The notes below the pieces were generated by a model, which worked only from the letters and a program-made list of their open reading frames with translations, did no database searches and was not told where the DNA came from. The position numbers and the translations under genes were made by a program. DNA of 64,000 nucleotides. Origin: Dasyornis broadbenti (Eukaryota > Chordata > Aves > Passeriformes > Dasyornithidae). The stretch lies in assembly GCA_013397935.1 (NCBI GenBank), contig VZRN01005851.1, positions 1,240,805 through 1,304,804 on the forward strand. Direction: 5' to 3'. Below are positions 1 to 12,616 of the stretch, piece by piece (position 1 is the first letter of the stretch; each line of letters begins with the position of its first letter).

Positions 1-92
1 TCATTTAGAAATTAATTTGGATCAACTTTCAACATTTCATAAAAGTACTGAAAAAACAGAGTCTTGGACAAGTTCCAAGCAAAGTCCAGACA

Positions 93-329
93 GAATCATA
101 GAATCGTTAAGAATCTGAGATCACTGAGTCCAGCCATTAACCCAGCACTGACTTGTTCATCACTGAAGTGCCTAAGTGCCCTATCTACAGGTCTTCTGAA
201 CACTTCCAGGGATGGTGATTTTACCACTTCCTTGGGAAGCTTGTTTCAATGCCGTCCACACTTTCCCTGAAGAAACTTTTCCTATTATTCAACCTAAACC
301 ACTCCTGGTGAAAGCAGAGGTGATATCCT
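93..329 (-). mobile_element. CR1 LINE, 3' end (left half of a split copy)
   Basis: This is the 3' end of a CR1 non-LTR retrotransposon lying on the minus strand. On the plus strand it opens with the reverse complement of the CR1 tail (AGAATCATAGAATCG), followed by wording typical of the CR1 3' UTR and the last codons of ORF2, such as the motif around CACTTCCAGGGATGGTGA. The copy continues at 471-775 beyond the inserted SINE; rejoining the two halves restores the expected CR1 order. The coding frame is interrupted, so this is a dead fragment. The CR1 assignment is strong; the subfamily is not determined. Confidence 0.85.
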
Positions 330-470
330 GAAATTAGCTCAGCGGGTTAGAGCATGGTGCTAATAATGCAAAGGTCATGGGTTTAATCCCTGTATAGGCC
401 TTTCACTCAAGAGTTGGCTCAATGATCATTGTGGGTCTCTTCCAACTCAGAATATTCTGTGATTCTGTGG
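328..470 (+). mobile_element. TguSINE1-like SINE: tRNA-Ile head with CR1 tail
   Basis: A composite SINE. Residues 328-400 read like a vertebrate tRNA-Ile(AAU): TTAGCTCAGCGGGTTAGAG corresponds to the A box and D arm, GGTGCTAATAA to the anticodon arm with AAT kept, and GGGTTTAATCC to the B box and T arm. By eye about 54 of 69 positions agree, and most differences are C-to-T or G-to-A changes, as expected from decay of methylated CpG. Residues 401-470 are a CR1-type 3' tail (GTGGGTCTCTTCCAACTCAG, then ATTCTGTG octamers), which would let CR1 machinery mobilise it. This layout is known as TguSINE1 in passerines. It sits inside the CR1 copy at 93-775 and is therefore younger than that copy. Confidence 0.85.
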
Positions 471-775
471 TTTCTTCTGCTCCTATCAATCGTTAGCTGG
501 GAGAAGAGACCAACCCCCACCTTGGTACAACCTTCTTTCAGGTGGTTGTAGAGAGCGATAAGGTGTCTCCTGAATCTTCTTTTCTGCGGGCTAAAAACTT
601 TTAGCTCCCTCAGCTGCTCCTCATCAGATTTGTGCTCCAGACCCTTCACCAATTCCGTTGCCCTTCTCTGAACACTCTCCAGCACCTCAATGTCCTTCTT
701 GTAGCAAGAGGCCCTGCAGAACACAGGATTCAAGGTGTGGCTTCACAAGAGCAGAGCACATTTTGTGTTCCTAAA
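471..775 (-). mobile_element. CR1 LINE, ORF2 C-terminal part (right half of split copy)
   Basis: Read on the minus strand, this encodes the C-terminal region of the CR1 ORF2 polyprotein after the reverse-transcriptase core. Recognisable pieces are YKKDIEVLESVQRRATE, KGLEHKS, LRELKVFSPQKRR and HLIALYNHLKEGC, in the usual CR1 order. Further upstream on the minus strand, CTCTGCTCTTGTGAAGCCAC corresponds to the ALVRPHLE region. About 105 codons remain open (419-733, minus), but the frame then runs into the SINE. The copy is 5'-truncated, as most CR1 insertions are. The left boundary at 471 is the SINE junction; the right boundary near 775 is where similarity fades. Confidence 0.88.
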
Positions 776-3312
776 TCAAGTCTATCATTTTGGTGTCAAC
801 CAGGTTGCTGGCAGGAATGCTTAGACCCTTAACATGTCAAGAGATCAAAATATCTTTACGTATGAATCTCTTCTTCAATTTGCAAAGTCTCTTATCGAAA
901 GAAATATTTAGAAGGAATGAAAGTTGGTCTTAAAAGACTGTCTGGCAATAAACATTTTTGTTTTTAGAAATCATGCAAATCGCTTCCATAATACTTGACA
1001 GTTATGAACAAAGGAGGTCTCTGCTCCAAAGTGCTGAAGGTCTAAAGCTCATTTGAAAAAGTAAAAAAATTTGTCACTTTATTGGTAGACAATGGAACAA
1101 GATCCTATCATCAAAATTAGACTGTAAAACATAGCATTTTTTGTGATACATTGAAAGCAGTAATTTTTACAAAATAGCCTTCATTTTATTAGCTACAAAT
1201 ATTGTCCTCTCATGTTATTCCTTACAATGAAAATAAGGTGATAAAATGAACCACAAAGTAACAAATTACAGAAGGAGATAGGCAGAGCCAGTGAGCAGAT
1301 TGAGATAAAATGACACAGCACTTGACAGTAGGTACAGAAAAAAGACCCCCAAAACCACCAAATATGTAATTTTTCTGTAAACTTCAAGTTAAAAAAAAAG
1401 AAAATAATGAACTTCTGGCAGGATATAGAGACCTGAAATTAACTCATATTAAGCAGTTCTGAGGAAAAAGCTAATGTAAAAGTGCATAAATGTTAAGGTG
1501 TCAAAAGACATGCAAAGCTCCTGAGGATGAGAGCAGAAATACCAAAGAATATAGCAAATCTTATGCCAAGAAGCATAAAAAATACATCAAATATTGTTAC
1601 AAAAGTCGTAAATCGCATGACTCAAAGCAGTGGATGGACACATCACAAGCAGGATGGCTTTGTCTTTGTGTTAATCTGGCTCACATAATCTTCTATGTGA
1701 GAGCACTGCAGTGCAGAGATGCTGTGTTCTGGAAATCATTTGCTCTCTAGGTCCATGAAAACCTTCTTTTCCATCAGCATTTAGGAAGACACAGGTAGCA
1801 GAGGTGGAAGACTGGAGACCATGGGACTCAGTCAGACTGTATGTTGGTTTATAATTTTTACACCTGGTTTTCTATTAATGTGTCCAATCATTATCAGAGG
1901 TGCTTGCAGAACTTACCACAGGACTTTACTGATGCTTATACAAGCATGCAGTTTCTGAGTGCATTAAAATAGTGTTAAATTCACAGAAGAATTCATAGCA
2001 TCGAAAATTCGCAATTATTATTATTATTTGTAACTATTCATGAGTCCTTCTTACAGTATGCTTGTTAGATGTCCTATATACATTGCAAGATTTATACAGG
2101 CAACCCGTATCTTCATAAACTCCTATGAAATGAAAGAAGGCCTTTAACTTTTAAATTTTTTTTCAGATATGTTTCATGTTATTTTTAACTCATAGGGTGG
2201 TTTTTCATACAGAAGAAAATCACTGATAATAACTAAAATAAAAGCTGAACCCCAAAATACACCAGTTCTCTGAAAAGATGAGATGGCTGACACAGGGGGA
2301 ACTGAGCCCAACTGAGGTAGCTTATTACGCAGCACTTTGGGAAGAATTAGCAGAAACACCATAAAACAAAGATTAAACAATTTACTGCCCCAGCATGCAT
2401 ATTATTCTGCAAGCCATTGCCATCTTCGCTTCTCAAATCTGTAGAACAGACATGAGATCAACATGTTACTGTGCAGTCCACCTCTTGTTTCTGGATGTCT
2501 TAATTGCACTTCATCTGGCAAGTTGCCAGTTTTTCATAGACTGGGATGAAAAAAGTTTACATTTTCTTTTATTTCTCTTTAAAAATCATTCTGAATCTTT
2601 TAAAAAAAACAGACTACAACCCACCAAAAAGAACCCCAACAAATAGACAAAGTAAAACAAATCCCAAGCACTTCTATTAATATTTTCTTTCCTGTTTAAG
2701 CCATAATGAGTGAGGAACAGGGATAGCTGTCACTCCTCTATCTTGGAACTAGCCCAGACCACCTGGCACCATCCCAAGACTCTTTATCCTCAGAGCACTT
2801 AAACAGCAGCAACTGAGCAGAGAAGAGTGGAAGGAAAAGTACAGAAGATTTATGAAAGTAGCAAATGCAATGAGACTTAGAACACAGTGAATTATTAGTT
2901 GCAAATTAATCTTATCTGAAGGTCAAAGCAATCTAACTCTTTATAGATCACGTGAAAATTGATTCCAGTTTCTGGCAATTTGTTATTCTAAATTTCAATT
3001 GAATGAGACAAATAATTTATTTTGTCCTAATATAATTTTGTATTTTTCACTTTTCATTTCATATGGGGTCTGACCTGGACCGAACATGACTTCTGACTTA
3101 AAGGAAGATTAATTTTGGTACAAGTAGTCTCTTTTTTTCCATAGGTAGCTATTTCTGCTGTCATAAAGAACTGTGTGAAGTGGTTGAATCAAAAAGTTCT
3201 CCACAATTCAAAGGAATATTTGCAGTAGTATCTTTTCAGTGCGCTAATAACTAGTTTTACTAATGGACAAACCTGAAAATACAAGGACAGAAGTATTAGA
3301 AAACATTATTAC
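776..3312. other. unique AT-rich non-coding DNA
   Basis: No repeat, RNA gene or convincing coding frame is visible. The open frames here are under 90 codons and show no recognisable domain. A short ATT-type trinucleotide run lies near 2016-2028. Confidence 0.6.
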
Positions 3313-3330
3313 ATATATATATATATATAT
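3313..3330. repeat. (AT)n microsatellite
   Basis: Nine uninterrupted AT units, followed by a degenerate TG/TA stretch to about 3360. Confidence 0.9.
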
Positions 3331-6300
3331 CTGTGTATATCTGTATTTATACATATTTATTTTTCACAAGTATGCTTTCTCAGTCTGATTAAAAAAAGTA
3401 AAAGTAAAGAGTGAAACACTAATTTGTTCCTGAATAGTCTTCTTCCTCCTGTCAAAAAGGAGTTAAAATTTTGATTATTTTCCCCTTAATTGTTAGGTAC
3501 TGGAAAGCAGACAGAAAAAAAGTCTTATTTTTGATTGAGGGTAGAGGGAGAGGATTCCTCTAATTTTTTTTCCATCTTAATTTGAATTTGTCAGCTGCAG
3601 AGAACTAATTTCATTTGGTGCAGAAGTCAGACGTGGTGGGTGAAGGTGGAGGAAGGGAAAGGAAGTGTGTCCGCTTATGAAAGCAGTCAGTATGGGAGCT
3701 AGAAGGGTTATTCTTGTCACTTTTATAGGCCTTTTTTCTTTTCCTTTTCTTTTTTTTTTTTTAATGTGTTATTGAGATCAAGAAAAACATTATTTGACGG
3801 ACTTTAGCAAATCTGCATAGGTGGATATGACTCTATTTCATATACTTTTCTGCACAATAACTGCACAATTACCAAAGATGAGGACTATACAGATTTTTTT
3901 GTATCGCATTAACAGTCATAAGCCAGCACTTTTCTGGAGTTAAAAACACATATAATTGTCTCACACAATCATATGCATCAGAGAGAATTTCCACATGCTT
4001 CTCCACAAAAGTGCAAGAACAATAAATCAAAGTACTTCGCAGACACCACCTGAAGTGTGACCTTGTATTTGCAGGGACTGCTTCAGGATATGAAGCTGAT
4101 TTCATTTGATAACCAGTCTTTGCAGCACAGGAGTGGAAAAACAAGGCTTACTGACAGTAAAATCAGAAAAGCAGGCAAAAAGTAGATCCTGAAATCCCTG
4201 CTGTGCACATTTTTAATTTGCTAGTTTAAGAGATGGGATCTTCCAGACAAGACAGTGTACTTTTACACATTTGTGCAAGAGCCTGGGAGTAGAAATACTC
4301 CTGCAGCAAATAGATAGCAGTTATTTTCCTTTGATAGAATTTTTTATCTTTTTAATACACTGAGAAAGTAACCCCCACAGTCAAATAAACAAAAAGCTAT
4401 TTACCATTTAGACTTATCAGTGTCTACCTGTAGCATCATGGGCTCTTGGTTTATTTCCCATCCCACAGAGCACTACTGCCTGCCAACACAGATTTTCTGC
4501 CTTCAGGCTTTGGAAACACATCTGGCCCCTTATAAAAGGATTTTCATTTTTTTAGACACTGCCTACTAGAAGCGGGAAAGAGTGCCTATACTAGATCACA
4601 TTTGAAATCAAAGAAAGAAAACTGATTTATTTCCTTAAAAACACCAGACTACCATGAAAATACCATTAGATGCAGCTTTGTGTGGGATATTCTTTTCCTA
4701 AAATCACAACCTAGATATTATCGTGTGAAACAGAAGTTTAATTTTTTTGAGGTTTATTTACATACAATTTTCTGAGAACTGAATTGCAGTATGGACTTTT
4801 TAAATTCAGTAAATCAAATACATCTCTGATAAGTCTGCTAATATTTTCAACTTATGCTGTCTGTAAACAAATCTGACTTTTTCAGAGCTTGTATGAAAAA
4901 CAGTTGCAATCAGAACTACTAAATAACTTGTTCGAAATGCTTGAACATTAGTAAAATTGTATGCCTTTACCTGCATTAACTCTGTAGGCATTTTATAAGC
5001 AAAATGCATTGTGTTCACTCATATGAGTAAAGAGCGGTTTCCTTGAGCCACTACAATATATATCTCATTATTTTATAATCTCTTTAGAGAGTAGTATAGA
5101 TTTGAAATATAAAATTTGCCAGTCTACTGTTCTTTATATTCTACTTCCATCTCAAGAATTTATATTCGTAACATGCAACTTCCTCCTCCCTCATATTTGT
5201 GACCTCATAAAGGCATCACATAAATGAAAGCTAGTTTATTTTTTCCAGCTGCATCACTAGGCAAAAGAAAAGATATTACCCACCTGAATAAGTTCTGTTA
5301 TATCCTTAGACTATCATGACCACAACTTCCTACTTTATTTTAACAAGTACAGTCAAGTTGTAAAAAGAAATGTTGTTTACTTCTGTTCGATAATGAGACC
5401 TTGAGATGCAGAGTCAGTTGCGATGAAGGAAATAAAGAAACACCAAACACTGACCGTCGTTGAAATTTACTCAGTTCTAACAGAATTAATATCGCTCGAA
5501 GCTAAGATAAGCTGGCCTTCCCTGATATTTTGACAAAAAATTGTTTTTTAAATTTATAGTTCTTAGTGAAAATTAATTTCATTCAAAGCAGCAGACGCAT
5601 GCAAAGTTGCCTTATGCTGGTTGAAATTAAGAAAAGACCAAAACAAACCTTTTGACAATCTTTGTTGTGATAATAGAGTTCAGAGAACACTTAATGTTTC
5701 TCAGTGGTAAACACCACATCATATTTAGTGTAGGTAGAAGTTTGGTGTTACCTACGTGGGCTTCCCCTGCCCCATTCCCTCCAGTGTTATGGGAAACCAC
5801 AGCTGTGACAGGAATTTTTCACTGAGGTTCTTACAAAGTAAGAACAAATGAGTTACTACAGAAGACGGACTCCTCAAGCAGCCTTCAGTGAGATTTATAT
5901 TTTTGTGCAGCACAAGACTAACCCTCCACTGAACTGTAAAAGATTTCTGCAGGGTTAAAGCCAAGAACTGCATGGGGCAGAGGGAGTCAGTGGGAGGAAA
6001 ATGAGTGTCAATCTTAATCAAAAAGAAAGAATGGGAAAGTCCAGAGAAGGACAGAGGGATAGTCAAAAGGACAACAGTTCCTAGTGGCAGCAAACTGTTC
6101 ACACATCTTAGCTCTACAGGGTAAAGAGCATTCCCAGACAAGAAACAGATGGCCAGTGACTGATGTTTGTTGAAGCACAACAATGGTTTGTGGTCAACAT
6201 TGGCCAGAAAAAGGTGCATTTTGAGTCATGGATGAGGTTCAATTCCTTTTCATTCCAGTATAAATATGCAAGTTCATAGGTGATAAAGCAAAGTTAATAT

Positions 6301-9300
6301 ATAGATGAAATTTGGGATAAATCCTTTGGGTAAAAAGGTAAGTAATTCAGAAATCCAAGTGATATTTTGAGGTTCTAGGTTTGAGCTACACTTGTGTCAA
6401 TTTTCAGATTCCTGCTTTTAAAACTAAGTTAATGCTTTATACCTTATTAAGTTGTTAGGAATATTAAAAACCCCATATTTTCCTTCTAGAAAACAAAACA
6501 AAAAGATAATATAACTCCCCCCTGCAATGTTTTCCTTAAAAACAAAACACAAAATAAATAAGAAAAAGAAAAATAAATGGACTAATATTGTAATGTCTTA
6601 AGTCAAAGCCTGAAGGAATAATCATGGTGTTGTCACATGCAAACTGAGCACAATTGGTAAAGACTATTCAAGTATTAATCACAAAGTGCTAGAAAGAGTC
6701 TAGATGACAAAGTGAGTACCCACTGGCAAACAAGATTTAAAAAGCCTTCACTTTGCATTTCAAGTTTCCATACAAGCTTAATAGAAGCAAAAATGACAAA
6801 AGCAACTGATTCTTCTTAAGGAATAGAATAGAGGACCAACTTTGACAGTTCAGATAACTTTACGATAGAGCCCTGGAGTTGGCAACAGCAACAAAGTAGT
6901 GCAACAAAAATGCATAAACTGCTTTGAGTGTTCCTATTTTTATTACCTCCTGATCAGTGAGACTTCTTGATCAGAGAAAGGAGTTTGGGGATCTTGTACA
7001 CAAAACCATAAAAAAATACTGAAATCAGAGTTGTTTCAACAAGAACTCTTCCACAAGAAGATAGATTAAATTCTTCTCCTGAAAAACCAAAACATATCCT
7101 GAGGATTTCTACCACACCTGAGCCAGTGTGTTTTGAGTGTCTTCTTGTTTTCTTGCCTTAGCAACAGTGGAAAAGTTTTGCAGCTGGTGGCTGCTTTGAA
7201 AGAGTAATGGAGAGCATACAGAGGCATTTGTACCTGCTGAGTCTTGGGTTAGCTGAGAAGCAGCAGATAGTCTGAAAACTATACAAAATGTGCAGTAAGA
7301 TGTTTCCAAGGTGAGCATTGATGGCCTCCACTTTCAGGTGTATTTGGGGCTTTTAGGGTGTGGAGCCAGGATCTTAAGCTCCCTTTGCCAAATCCTTTGC
7401 AGGGAGCATCTTTTCTGGCTTGTGGATCCAAGTGAAGCAAAACAATCCGTTTTTCTTCATTGAGCCTTTCTAACAGGAAAAACTGGCAGCAAGCTGAAAG
7501 CAGATAATTTGAAAAATGTAACATCTAAGGGCTATTTTTTCTTTATGAGCTTTTAAAAAAATTCCATTGAATTGAAGACTTGCAAAAACTGTAATTTGTA
7601 TGCAGTAGGATTTTAATGGAAAATGTCTACCAAGTAGTTGATTTGCAGTGTCAAGGACCAAAAGCTTTATCTGAAATCAATAAAGACTTCTGGTACATCC
7701 CATTTCAGGTAATTAAACCTTGCATGACTTCTTTGAGAGTATTATGTGGTGTTTTATTCAGTTTTGCAGTTGTTTTCAGACTGTCCCAATTTCCACAGAA
7801 ATTGGTTTGTGGTATTTGTTTCTTTCCACCAGCCACTCTGAGAAATTAGTTTTCAGCCTACGGTTCCTTAATAAACAATTAGCATTTCCATGCAATTTAC
7901 TGTGGAGGAATTTAAAAAGTAAGAGCCTATTTTTGCTGTTACTCGGTTGGATGAAAGCCTTTTGTCCTGAAGAATAATTGTTGTCAAATATGTAATGGAA
8001 AAGAGTTAGAAAGGAAGACTGTGCTTTCTACGAAGCAAAACCAATCTTTGAACTTACATTTGAAATTCTTTCCAAAACAGGACATTTTACAAATAACTGG
8101 CAGTTGTCTAAATAGCTAGGGATAATAAATGATCTGAAGAATACCAGTGAGCTGGTTTCAGTTTTACTTGCAAATATATTTCAATCTCTGTTTCACTGAT
8201 GTCTGTTAAAGTGAAAGTTCTTTCAACTTTGCAAGTTGAAAAGAGCAGAATAAACTACTAACTAACATTCAGGTGACCCAGTGCCCTGCAAGTTGTTGCC
8301 CCAATATATCATTCATTGCATTCAGCCTGTTGAGTCCAGCCATAGCTACACAGTGTGCTGGATGCTTATAAACTGCAACAATTATGTGCACACAGTACAT
8401 CACTTTCTATATCACTATATGTGGTAGAAAACATCAGACCTTGATTTCTGTTTCTTCTGAAGTGGAGACAAATGAGACAGAGCACCTTTGAACATGACAG
8501 TGATCTGCTTGCATTGTCTTTTCAACTTCCCTCTTACTTCTGCCTCATTTTCTCAAGACTTTGACCAGACAGCTTAAACATGGCTTTTCACAGATCACAT
8601 TTACTCAGAGACAAATGAGGCACAACCAGGTTTTGTCTCTAAAGTGTCCAGGATGGCAGTGACAGAAAGGCATAAAGATGTGTTGCAGACAGGCAGCTAT
8701 TGAACCTGCCAGCCACTGCCACTTGCACAAGTGCCTTGAGAGAAGGCAGTTTTTTCTTTCCCTAAAGAAACTGGGTAGGTACCCAGTGCTAAAAGAAATT
8801 ACAGACTTGGCAACTAGACGTTGTAAGGTAGGGCCTTGTCTCTTCCTGCTGTTTTATTATATGTAGTCTTCTTGAGATTGGCCTTATCACTTAGATCTCC
8901 TCTTTGAATATCAGTATCCAAGACTGTGATAAAAAGTATGTCATGCTGAATGTCTAAAATGTGTCTTTCTTAAATATGTAGGAAGGAGCTATCCTATGCA
9001 TAAAACCAATTTAAAACACATTAGCACCTGGACGGATTTCTATAAAAGTAACTTGAAAGTAATGCTTTTAATTATTTAATCACAGCTTTATTTACTCAGT
9101 CTCCTATGTCTGTGCATTATTAGCTACCATAATTTTTCATGTAGGAAAGAAAGAGGCTGTGATATATAAGGATAATAGGATATTTGAACTATGAAAGGTC
9201 AAGTTTAAAGTGTTATTTGATATTTTCTAGAATCCATTGTTTTCTTTCATGAAGGAAGAGAAACCAAAACAAATCACTTTTATCCAGTCTGCTGATTTTA

Positions 9301-9966
9301 TTTTCTATCACTTTCTTATTCTCAGCCTTCAGAAATAATAAACTGGTTCTATCTGCTGACATTTTTCTGGAAGATTGATCTTCTCAGTCACACAGATTTT
9401 GCAAACATAATACCAGCTTGAATTTTTATAGCTCATTTCATCTCAAAGAATCCCAAAACCTTTTACAAATTTAATGCAGTGGCATATATGCTCACCCCAC
9501 ATTGAATACAGACATCTCCAGAACAAAGTACACTATGTGACTAGCTAACACCAGTTTCAGAAAAGTAAGAAAGAGTTATTGTCTCACCTTAAATACTCAA
9601 GACAAAATTTAATGTGACTGCTTTATATCAGTAAAACTATGCATCGATCTCTGTTTTCTAATTAATGAAAGCAGAGAATGCTCCATAGTACTGGAAAAAC
9701 TCCACAGACTTTGACATTAAGGCTGTAAGAATGACCTTACTGGGCAGGCCTGGAGCTCTTTCAATGTTGCATTTTGTTTCTGAGACCAATAAGTGTCTAG
9801 AAAACAGTTTAAGAAAAAAGAATCACATAATACTGCTTTCCGCTAGGTCTTGGCCAGCCTCAAGGAGGATCAGGGAATTCCAGAGATAAAGTGATGTTTT
9901 ATTTAAAAACCCTCCACAGAGTTTTCCTTCAGAGACTTGTCTAGTTCATCTTCATACCCGTATGCT
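3331..9966. other. unique AT-rich non-coding DNA
   Basis: About 6.6 kb with no repeat I recognise. The longest open frame (155 codons, minus strand, 5752-6219) has no recognisable domain and looks like chance. T-rich tracts occur near 3727-3763. Similarity to very old repeats cannot be excluded by eye. Confidence 0.5.
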
Positions 9967-10023
9967 TCTTCTTCTTATTATTATCATAATCATCATTATC
10001 ATTATTATATATTTTTATTATTA
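9967..10023. repeat. ATT/ATC trinucleotide-rich microsatellite
   Basis: Imperfect runs of CTT, ATT and ATC triplets (TTATTATTATCATAATCATC) form a decayed trinucleotide microsatellite. Confidence 0.8.
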
Positions 10024-10258
10024 TCTCTGACTCACTGAAGAAAGATGTTCCAAGTTTAATTTCCACACAGTGAAAACTCTCAAATTCCACTTAGCATGAA
10101 CCCCAAACCAAGTGATAGATATTACATCTTTTATTTTATGTCCCTTCACTCTTTTATGAAAAGAAACAGTGAACTCATTCCTTAATGACTTTCTCCACGT
10201 ACTTTTAGAGGTCTCTGTGTTAAGGCAAAGATTTGCTGCTCAGTTTGCCAACTGCAGT

Positions 10259-10740
10259 TTGAGCTTTGGGTGGGAGCCCAAGACAAGAGGTCAAGAAATT
10301 TCCAACCCCTTGGTTAACAAAGGACACAAAGACAGGTGGTGCCAGCCAGGTGGATGGACACTGAGAGACTCTGCAGGAGTGGCGGACTCAGGAGGAAGAG
10401 TGAGACTCCAGAGACTTGAGCATGCTTGTACTGTGAGGGGACAAAAGGCATGGGGTCCTCCTCGAAGGCACCAGCTCAAGCTCTTTCTGTGCTACTGCAC
10501 CATGAATAAATGTCTTTATGGAATGAGACATCTGATACTCTCCCGGGGCAAAGCCGAGGTCAAAACTGTAAGGAAACCTGGTCTGGCTGTGTGTGAGGGG
10601 GGAGTGTGGGGAGCCAAGCTGGGCACCTCTCAGCTCACTGGAGCTGCTGTGAAGGATGTCCCAGCAGTGAAAGCCTCTGGTTTTGGGAGTGTGACTGACA
10701 GACAGACTCCTGAATTGTCGGACTGGGAAGTTTCCTTAAC
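10259..10740 (+). other. GC-richer island, possible degraded retroviral LTR
   Basis: This stretch stands out from its AT-rich surroundings by base composition. It lies within a 221-codon open frame (10169-10834) whose product has no domain I recognise and is low in the hydrophobic pattern of a folded protein. An AATAAA signal (near 10504) follows TGCTACTGCACCATG and precedes a G/C-rich stretch, the sort of arrangement found around the polyadenylation site of an LTR. I cannot name a family and see no clear TG...CA ends or target-site duplication. Alternatives are an exon or 3' UTR of an unrecognised transcript, or a decayed retrocopy. Confidence 0.3.
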
Positions 10741-12548
10741 ATCTATTATAACTCTCCTCATCTGTCTCTTTTCTACAACTGAAAAACTCATATTCTCTTT
10801 ATTAATTTCTGATTGCTGTCACTCCATACTCTGAGCTGTGGCTCCAGCCCGTTCTTATCACCTTCTCCAGTTCTGCATCTCTTTAGGTAGCAGGAAACTG
10901 TATTGCAGTCAGTGGTCAGCTTAGAAGGACACCAGGGCTTTACTCAGTGACATATTAATTCCCATTTTTTATCTCTATTTCTTATTTAGCATGTTTCAAA
11001 TGAACTTGAGCTGTGAGAAACCTCCCAGTTATGAGACAATCATAACATTTTGAAGAGCAGGTGTTATCCAGTGTGGCACTGCAAACCTCTGTGTCTTGGT
11101 ACAGGCACCTGCCAAGACCTGCAGATCCTGACTCACACCACACAGGACAGAGCACTGCCCTAGAGATAGCCAGGAGCAGCACTGCTGGGTGGAACACAGG
11201 GAGGAGGAGAAGGAGAAGGTCTGTAGCAAGGAAGAGTGCTGGACAACATGGATAGGTAATATCTGAAAATGCTGCAGCCTGTGCATGGATCAAGTCCTGA
11301 AAATCAAGGATAACACATGACTGTGAGTTTTCAGCCACACAGCTGAGATTTCTCCCGCTATGTGTCAGGTCTTTAATATATATATTTTTTTTCCCATTAA
11401 CATATTTCTCACAGATGCTTAATCATTTTTAGTAACAATGTTTTTCATTTATCATTTTCCAGAATGAAGAGATCACAGAATACCTCAGGCATGTTTTCAC
11501 CAAAGCAGTTCAAACAGACACTATCATTTGTCTGGTGATATGTTATTTCTCTGTGTATTTAAAATTAGTCACCCTATCGCCTTCCTACCCTGCACCTCAT
11601 GCTTACATTTAATACTAATAGCCATTTTGATGTCCACTTCTAAAACTCCAAATATTTGCATTTCTAATGTTCAAGTAATTCCATGTGACCAGAACCTTGT
11701 AATTCAGATTATTTTTCCAGTGATGTAGTCCTGCTCTTTTGTGTATCTAAACTGCATTATTTTTCCACTTTTCATTTAGACTTACGAAAAACTCCAGTTG
11801 ATATGTTCCTGCCTCTACTATTAAAATTTGCTTCCTCCTATATCATTAATGGGCAAATGAAAAAAATGTGAACTTAACACCAGCTCCAGCCTACATCCCC
11901 CTCCCACCTCCACCACTGCATGATACTACATAGTTTCATTACCCCTGTTTTGTGCTTCTTTGTCAATATTCGTTCCATGTTACAGGATTAAAGTAACAGC
12001 CATTTTGGATTTTTTTTTAATAGGATCATGTGTACTTTGGATACAACAAGCGATGTGTTCTCTACTGAGAACAGCTATGTCTAGCACTTCTCGTTCTTCA
12101 GAAGAATCTCATACATAAACTCAAGTAACTCTTCCAGGTAAAATGACATCACATTTATGATACAGTATTCAGAAGGACAGTTTTCTAGTTGTAAGGATAT
12201 AAGTAGTCCTGTCAGAAGCAAATGTTTGAAGTAGAGTATTTGCCCTAAATGCTAAGTATTTCCAAAGATGTACAAGTTTAAGAGATCTTTTATTTTAATA
12301 TTAATGTTCACTTAAAAATGTGTGCTAGAAATCTTTGTATACAATTCCTTGTACAGTGTCATAGAAAGCCTTCTAACTACAGGATTATTCCAAACCTTAA
12401 CACAACCTGGAAACTTAAACCTGGCAAAGTGGGGAAAATCCATGCCTTACTAAGTGTTTTCCTATTCAGAGCTCATTCAGGTGGTCAAGGGGTCAGTAAT
12501 ATTCATCTATGACCATGGAGCCACACAAAAGGCAGACCCTCTGGTGCA
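10741..12548. other. unique non-coding DNA
   Basis: No gene or named repeat is seen. A GC-richer, purine-rich patch at about 11050-11250 (GGGAGGAGGAGAAGGAGAAG) supports short open frames on both strands, but none is protein-like. Confidence 0.5.
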
Positions 12549-12616
12549 AGGTCAGAAGTTGGCCTTTGATGATGCTGGTGGTTCCCTTTCAGCTTAGGAT
12601 ATTCTATGAGTCTATC
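12549..12616 (+). mobile_element. CR1 3' terminal fragment
   Basis: The block AAGTTGGCCTTTGATGATGC, then GGTTCCCTTTCAGCTTAGGA and ATTCTATGAGTCTATC, is the last ~70 bp of a CR1 3' UTR including the terminal octamers. It shares its ending with the SINE tail at 401-470. No tRNA-like head is visible upstream, so a CR1 fragment is preferred to a second SINE. Confidence 0.75.

Noticed and set aside
328..400. Functional tRNA-Ile gene
   Set aside because: The acceptor stem does not pair well, conserved T-arm bases are changed (TTTAATCC for TTCGATCC), and a CR1 tail follows directly, so it is a SINE head.
5752..6219. 155-codon minus-strand open frame
   Set aside because: No domain or neighbouring exon, no clear promoter, and biased leucine/serine content as expected by chance.
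10169..10834. 221-codon open frame as a protein gene
   Set aside because: No recognisable domain. The frame spans AT-rich flanks and the GC-richer island, which fits chance openness of GC-rich DNA or an LTR better than a gene.
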